Source: Heliocidaris erythrogramma
Lineage: Eukaryota; Echinodermata; Echinoidea; Camarodonta; Echinometridae
NCBI GenBank assembly: GCA_025617745.1
Contig: CM046858.1
Span: 38,209,119-38,273,118 of the forward strand
DNA: 64,000 nucleotides
Reading direction: 5' to 3'
Part shown: piece by piece, positions 60,037 to 64,000 of the stretch
How the letters are laid out: every line of letters starts with the position of its first letter
Numbering within the stretch: the stretch's first letter is position 1
The notes under the pieces: generated by a model
Told to the model about the DNA's origin: nothing
The model's database searches: none
What the model saw: only the letters and a program-made list of their open reading frames with translations
Position numbers and translations under genes: made by a program

Positions 60037-63000
60037 CTGTTAGTAAGAAAATAAAACCCATTAATCAGGCAAAGCCTAAAACGTCTGACGAAGAAAGAAA
60101 AAAGGTTATCAAGCATAAAACCCCCAAAACCAACCAACCCTCCCCCCCCCCCCCCCCCCATTCATGCTTGTAGACTACATGGACAGCTCTGTGATTGAAA
60201 GTCTAATTTGACAAAATCGTCTATGTTTTCTTCAAACCAAATAACCAGGTCCAAACTTTGCCAGCTGTCCTGATACTGATAGTTTTCAATCTATTAAAGG
60301 GACACGCCTCCAGACGGCCATGGTCAGAATTTTATAAGCCCCATTCACTCGTACACAAAAGTTTGGGGGGTCAGGCCTAATTAGGGTTGAGTAATTATGC
60401 ACTTAATTTCAGATCATCCATACTACGATGTTACTTGTCTATGATCAGTGGCGGATTCAGGCAGGGGCACCCCTGGCATTTTAATTTTTGTTTTGTGATT
60501 TTTACTGTGGGAGGGGCCCTCCCACACCCTCCACTCCCTCGCCACTGGCACCTCCCCCCCCCCCCCCCCCTTTCAAATTCCTGGATCCGCCACTGATGAT
60601 GCTTCACACTCAGTCATTAAAAAATTTCATGCAGTTTCCTGTATCTTACAGAAAGTTATATACTCATAATTATATACATGTATTACTCTATGGCCAATTC
60701 ATGATCACAACTTTTGGTTTATGTCCATACGTAAACAATAGGGAAGGAAAGGCGTCTTTTCGGGTGTAAAATTAGTCATAACTTTGTTAATACTAAAGCC
60801 ATTGGGTTGTATGAGGTATCAAATTAAAGTTCTTGTCATGCTCTATCCAATAAAAATATTTAGAATCTATTGGGCTCATATTTAATATCTCAAAATTTTG
60901 TAACATTCCTAAAGGCTAAAAGAACACCCCTTCTTTGCTTTTCTGTAAAATAAGTAAACAGGTGAATGGACACCAGGGCATAGTTTCATGAAAACCACAC
61001 CACGAATAGTAGGTAGAACTGTCACATGTACTAAAGGTATGGGGGGAAAATAGGATAAATTTATTTTAAATACTTCCTTTCAAATTCAGCTCTTAAAAAT
61101 CTCAATCCTCTCTCAAATGGCCGTCAGGAAGAACTTTTGATATTTCCAGCAAAATCCAAAGTCAAAATCATGTCCAAAACCGATGAAATGCCCGATTTGT
61201 TTCACAATCGCGTGTTGTTTACCGCCGATGTCCTAGACTAAAATCGGCCAACAAAATTTTGTCCACAAAGAAACTCAGCATCGCAAGCGCACATCGATCT
61301 CTTCAATCGCGCACACTTGTGTCTACATTTCAGAAAATCAGGACTTTTCCGTGTACGCGATAGGGACCAAATTTTTAACGACAAAATTCTTTTGGGGAGA
61401 TGTCAGCGCTCACGGCGACCAGGAAATGTACACAATGACTCCGATACCTCGTTCCGCCAGAATCGACAGTAAAGTATGAATTTCATTTTTGGAATTATCT
61501 TTTCCAACATCGGTGAGTTGAATTTATTGTATTTCTTGGATATGTTGGGGTCGGTTTTTGTAATTTAAGTCCCGATTTTGAGTGAATGTGACTTTTGTGC
61601 AGTGGTGTTTGAAATAGTTGAGGAATGAGGTGTATGACTGCCTAGATTCTACACACAAAGTATAGTCATGTCGCTATGAGTGATTAAAACGTCATGACAA
61701 GTTCGCCGACATCCCCTTGAAATTTTGAAACGCATGTTAATTTTATTACTCACTTTCAATGGGATATCTGTGAACTTGTGCTTATGACCATTTGATGAAA
61801 CGCTGCCCTGTTGACTGTTCTACAATGTTCTTCATAGACCTCTATTTTTACTTTTTTTTTAGCAGTTTAACTGTTAAACTTTCATTTAAATTTTTAGGTT
61901 AGGCATCGTCATCACGCACTAGATGGCGCTCTCGCGCACGTACATTGTTTTGTACATAAGGCGATACTGCAGTTTTCTCGCTTGCTCGCTATCATGGTTT
62001 TGACAAGGGTGGATTGATATCATTATCTTTCAAAAGTGATTCGGTCTTCTGCCAAGATTTTCACATATCATTAACCTAAACTACTTCCAGTTTGTGCGAT
62101 ATCAAGACTTTCCTGATATACTCACCCCCTAGGCTTTCATATCGTCACTTTTTGACTGAGGTGAGTCAAAATTTCGCTGTTTTTCTTGTCAAGCTCGTCA
62201 TATTCTATACTTATTCCTTATTGCGCCAAATTTGGCAGTCTTAAAACTTTTTTTTTTTCAAAATTGAAATGTTTTTTGAATTTTTGAAACCAAGTTTGGG
62301 CGGCCGCTTCCACCTGCACACATCACTTGCAATAGACGAAATGGGGCTTGCAATGGCCAGTTTCGGCAAAATCGTCTGCCTGACCCGGAGCGCATTGTAC
62401 ACTAGCGGTGCGCTCGCTGTGCGGTGTCTTTGAGCGCCGCGAGCAGCAGTGTGATGTTTTGCCTCGAATGCCATCCCGGCCACTCGGAGAGTTGGTAAAC
62501 AAAGTACGTTCAAAGTTCATTTTTTGCCTGAAAATAATACATTCCGACGTTTTAAAGGTTGTTTTGCCTAAACTGGGTATGTATGAACCCATTCTGAATA
62601 CTAATTACTATTTCATATTCTTGCTCAATTCGAAATTTTGAATGATGAAGCCTATTTAATTTAGGTTAGGCCTAGGCCTACTTCAGTAGGGCCTAGGCCC
62701 CCTAGGCCTAGGCCTACTTGAAAATTTCCAAGAGGCAAGAATTCATTTGACTTAGTTTTGAGCATTACTGAATAATACACACATGAATTTACATAAATTT
62801 GGTACATGTATTTTTACAGGTTTTTCAACAAGATCTTTAAAAAATCCGATCATTTGAATGTGTAGTTTCTGAGAAAGAAAAATCTTCCAGACACGGTAGC
62901 GCGCGCGCGCGCGACCATCCTAGGCACAGGCTGTCGGCCACGTCAGCTCGCTATTTTCCCCCAGGTCCGCAGGGCTGGAAACACTGCAGCACAGCCCCAG

Positions 63001-63159
63001 GTGGCATCTACACGTCTACACAGACAGGTGGCAAGTTAGATCCGAGACCGACTTAAGTCCATAGATAACACTTACATCAAATAAAATTAATTCATTAAGT
63101 AATATAAAATTAGCATTCATTTTGTCAATCTAATTAGGTAAAAATCCAATTCTACTTAC
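60037..63159 (-). other. Probable first intron and promoter-side region of ATM
   Basis: About 3.1 kb without a supported coding exon. It holds a C run and a hAT-like MITE (60447-60595), a CpG-richer stretch at 61180-61480, a motif ACTAGATGGCGCTC at about 61918 that resembles CTCF or YY1 sites, a CpG-rich stretch at 62280-62520, palindromic TAGGCCTAGGCCTA words at 62662-62715 and a (GC) run at 62898-62913. Any of the CpG-rich parts could be a promoter; the sequence alone does not decide. Confidence 0.4.
60447..60595. mobile_element. hAT-like MITE with CAGTGGCGGAT ends
   Basis: It starts CAGTGGCGGATTCAGGCA and ends CCTGGATCCGCCACTG, typical of hAT-derived repeats. A C run of about 20 lies inside. 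Confidence 0.75.
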
Positions 63160-63256
63160 TTTTTCTACCTCAGATTTAGCCTTTTTCGCAACTTTCGTGC
63201 TCGAGTCGAAGCACGAGAGCTAGAGTGGGACTCTATCTTAGAATCGACGGTGTCGC
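63160..63256 (-). other. ATM: Candidate ATM 5' UTR exon
   Basis: On the minus strand, 97 bases run from a strong acceptor (TTTTTATTTGTCTATTTAG) to a strong donor (AAA then GTAAGT). All three frames contain a stop if the whole exon is used, so it is non-coding as drawn. A weaker internal donor (GAG then GTAGAA) would leave one frame open with an Arg/Ser-rich peptide. Position and strand fit a leader exon of ATM, but it could belong to another transcript. Confidence 0.4.
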
Positions 63257-63673
63257 CTAAATAGACAAATAAAAAGAATTAACCTTTCCAGATCCACCAT
63301 ACCAGGCAAGTAGCATGGTAGGTGTACGTCAAGGCCCAAACCATCACCATCAAGGTCAAGGCCAAGGCCAAGGCATTGTCACTAGCAAGGCCAAGGATAA
63401 AGTCAACGCTTGAATTAATATAAAAAGGAGGGGGAAATGGCACATACGAAGACAGAGGTTCATACACACAAAAAAAGAAAGTAGGCACTGCCTTCATAAA
63501 CGTAATGACAGCAGGGGTGGCTAAACATTTTTCAAATGGGGGTCATTTTTTGGGGGGGAAAAAGGGGCACCTACAAAAAAATATGTATCAATTTTTATAA
63601 CCCCTCTTTTCATGATTTACTGTTCGTACATGTATTGTTATCTTCCTTGACATAAAGATAGCTGGTGATAAAC

Positions 63674-63844
63674 TAGCCTCTTGTCGAGGCCCTGGCGCTG
63701 TTGCAATCCTTGGCGATATGGAGGCAATGGAGGCAAACGTATCGGCGCAAGCGCCTCGGTTTTTCTGGCTCGCTTCGCTCGCCAGAAATTTTGCCTCCAT
63801 ATCGCCAAGGATTTCAACAGCGCCAGGGCCTCGACAAGAGGCTA
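63674..63844. mobile_element. Foldback element with 54-bp arms and 9-bp target duplication
   Basis: Arms 63674-63727 and 63791-63844 are inverted copies with a single mismatch. GTGATAAAC stands directly outside both (63665-63673 and 63845-63853). Long arms plus a 9-bp duplication fit a non-autonomous Mutator-like element. A smaller hairpin (CTGGCTCGCTTCGCTCGCCAG) sits near the centre. Confidence 0.85.
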
Positions 63845-64000
63845 GTGATAAACAAGCAGCAAAGTGAGCTCAGTCATAAAGAGCAATTTCATTTTTTTCT
63901 CGTGGCGTATCCTGAGATTATAGCACTCAGAGCAAACAATGAAATTGCACCCCGCCCCATCCTCCCCCAAAAAATGAATAAATAAATAAATGAATAAATA

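Noticed and set aside
62241..62592. Two overlapping minus-strand frames near a CpG-rich stretch
   Set aside because: No family resemblance and no clear splice borders; more likely promoter-side sequence.
63588..63985. Open frames on both strands across 63588-63985
   Set aside because: Both run through the inverted arms of the foldback element, which explains their mirrored peptides.

Overview
Eukaryotic, intron-rich genomic window. Gene content (a complete ATM checkpoint kinase close to the vertebrate protein, next to a KIF25-type kinesin), dense tRNA-derived SINEs and foldback MITEs, and very frequent TACATGTA words point to a marine invertebrate. A deuterostome, most likely an echinoid sea urchin, is my best guess; the species cannot be fixed from the sequence alone.

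Layout. 593-3737 (+): the last five coding exons of a kinesin-14 gene resembling KIF25, cut by the left edge of the window. 3738-10847: intergenic, no gene seen, several MITEs and SINEs. 10848-11240: three decayed copies of the last ATM exon. 11241-60005 (-): the whole ATM coding region, which I reconstruct as 58 GT-AG exons with an unbroken phase chain, about 3132 aa. 60006-63256: 5' untranslated part, a roughly 3.1-kb first intron and a probable 5' UTR exon at 63160-63256. 63257-64000: flank with a 171-bp foldback element carrying a 9-bp target duplication. The two genes converge tail to tail.

ATM is the apical PIKK that senses DNA double-strand breaks. The window encodes the N-terminal TAN motif, the HEAT solenoid, an NLS-like basic stretch, the FAT domain with an SQ cluster where the human autophosphorylation site lies, the kinase with its DRHxxN and DLG motifs, and the FATC tail.

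The most unusual theme is partial tandem duplication across exon edges. Four exons (one in the kinesin, three in ATM) have truncated copies of their 5' ends upstream. The ATM exon before FATC has had its 3' end and donor duplicated downstream, and that copy appears to have become a new exon that restores a frame otherwise lost by one base. The FATC exon itself has three relics after the stop codon. The linker altered in this way is where human ATM carries its redox-sensing cysteine, and no cysteine is seen there here.
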